Assembly: GCA_002070215.1 (NCBI GenBank)
Contig: MWCV01000012.1
Coordinates: forward strand, 1 to 64,000
DNA from: Chloroflexi bacterium ADurb.Bin180
Lineage (GTDB): Bacteria; Chloroflexota; Anaerolineae; UBA2200
Direction of reading: 5' to 3'
Length of the DNA stretch: 64,000 bases
In this document: positions 63,554-64,000 of the stretch, one piece after another
Layout: each line of letters opens with the position of its first letter
How positions within the stretch are numbered: the first letter of the stretch is position 1
Position numbers and translations under genes: made by a program
The notes under the pieces: model-generated
The model's input: only the letters and a program-made list of their open reading frames with translations
What the model was told of the DNA's origin: nothing
Database searches by the model: none

Positions 63554-64000
63554 CTAGCGTTCCCAGTAGTAATAGTCCAGGGGACCGACCATCCGAAAGC
63601 CCAGCTTGAGGTAGAGCTCATAGCCCGCCGCGGACGATTCGAGCACGGCGGTTGTTTGGCCTTGCGCCTGCGCTGCCGACAGTGCATGGCTGGCCATCGC
63701 TGCGCCAACCCCCCGTCCCCGCGCTTCGGGCACCGTCGCCAGGTACCGCAGCGCGGCCACCCCGGCTCCCACGAACAGCGACGAGATCCCAGCAGGCGAG
63801 CCCCGCACGTACCCAACCCAGTGGCGGAGCGGTCCGCCATACCCGGCCCCGCGCAGGAGCTCGGCGATGCTCTCCTGCCAGGACTCGGGAAGGCCGAAGC
63901 CAGCGACCATGGTACAGGTCCACTCACGCAGCAGCTCGTCGTCGAGAACCTCGCGGATCTCCAGCCCGGGGCTGGCACGGTTCGCCAGAGGCGCAGCCGT
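63554..64000 (-). CDS. GNAT-family N-acetyltransferase, 5' end outside the window
   Basis: The frame is open from the stop at 63554 to the window edge with no start required: upstream of the first internal Met it reads LEIREVLDDELLREW, which looks like ordinary protein. The GNAT motif A is YLATVPEARGRGVGAAM and motif B is GYELYLKLGFRMVGPLDYYYWE at the C-terminus. At least 148 residues are present, so this is the C-terminal part of a single- or double-GNAT protein. The internal ATG at 63910 could be misread as a start. Confidence 0.8.
   Translation of the reverse strand, partial: TAAPLANRASPGLEIREVLDDELLREWTCTMVAGFGLPESWQESIAELLRGAGYGGPLRHWVGYVRGSPAGISSLFVGAGVAALRYLATVPEARGRGVGAAMASHALSAAQAQGQTTAVLESSAAGYELYLKLGFRMVGPLDYYYWER

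Overview
The window is a high-GC bacterial chromosome segment densely packed with single-copy genes; I see no insertion sequence, prophage, CRISPR array, rRNA or tRNA. Large secreted multidomain proteins with Thr/Pro-rich linkers, DNRLRE, dockerin-like and Asp-box/propeller modules, and short C-terminal tails of the form LPL-(I/L)-(L/W)-(K/R), sit beside anaerobe-type genes (Feo system, Mrp ATPase, LarB/E/C, a selenocysteine peroxiredoxin). By inference this is an anaerobic or microaerophilic member of the Chloroflexota (Anaerolineae-like). Promoters are very regular: about twenty sites of the TTGACA / 16-18 bp / TATAAT type are visible, and they fix several start codons internal to longer open frames.

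Layout. 0-10.5 kb: two giant exported enzymes (a lamin-tail/endonuclease protein and a subtilisin) that share a homologous DNRLRE module, with a class II aldolase between them. 10.5-13.8 kb (minus): mrp - peroxiredoxin - NifX-like - metallo-beta-lactamase; the peroxiredoxin carries an in-frame TGA at its peroxidatic position followed at once by a SECIS-like hairpin, so it is read as a selenoprotein. 14-17.9 kb (minus): Fur-family regulator - ZIP transporter - FeoA - FeoB - FeoC-like, behind one promoter overlapped by inverted repeats. 18-26.6 kb: a DUF3795 protein, a zinc-ribbon membrane protein, DUF364, TrmO, a lipoprotein, anchored Cys-rich and dockerin proteins, and a DEDDh exonuclease.

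26.7-39.2 kb: a heterodimeric ABC exporter pair, DUF2804, AMMECR1, a metallo-beta-lactamase preceded by a candidate structured RNA with its own promoter and U-tract, a GNAT, a duplicated-domain DNA-binding-like protein, a glycosyltransferase plus PHP pair, a GCAxxG redox protein, a Yip1-type protein, a glycerophosphodiesterase and a toroid-fold protein. 39.4-42.3 kb: ArsR repressor with its operator driving a Zn/Cd/Pb-type P1B ATPase. 42.3-51.1 kb: transglutaminase-like, MgtC, Ogt, saccharopine dehydrogenase-like, M55 aminopeptidase, META lipoprotein, a flippase-like membrane protein and a GH1 beta-glucosidase.

51.1-54.0 kb: larB-larE-larC for the nickel-pincer nucleotide cofactor, without a lactate racemase gene nearby. 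54.0-62.2 kb (minus): adenosine deaminase, a 14-repeat propeller protein, and the purine pair purA-purB coupled by overlaps to a flavoprotein. 62.3-64 kb: a second DUF3795 protein and two GNATs, the last running off the window.

The most noteworthy items are the UGA-encoded peroxiredoxin with its hairpin, the candidate structured RNA at 32.1-32.3 kb, and the operator-controlled fur-zip-feo operon. Functional calls rest on motif reading; no database search was possible.
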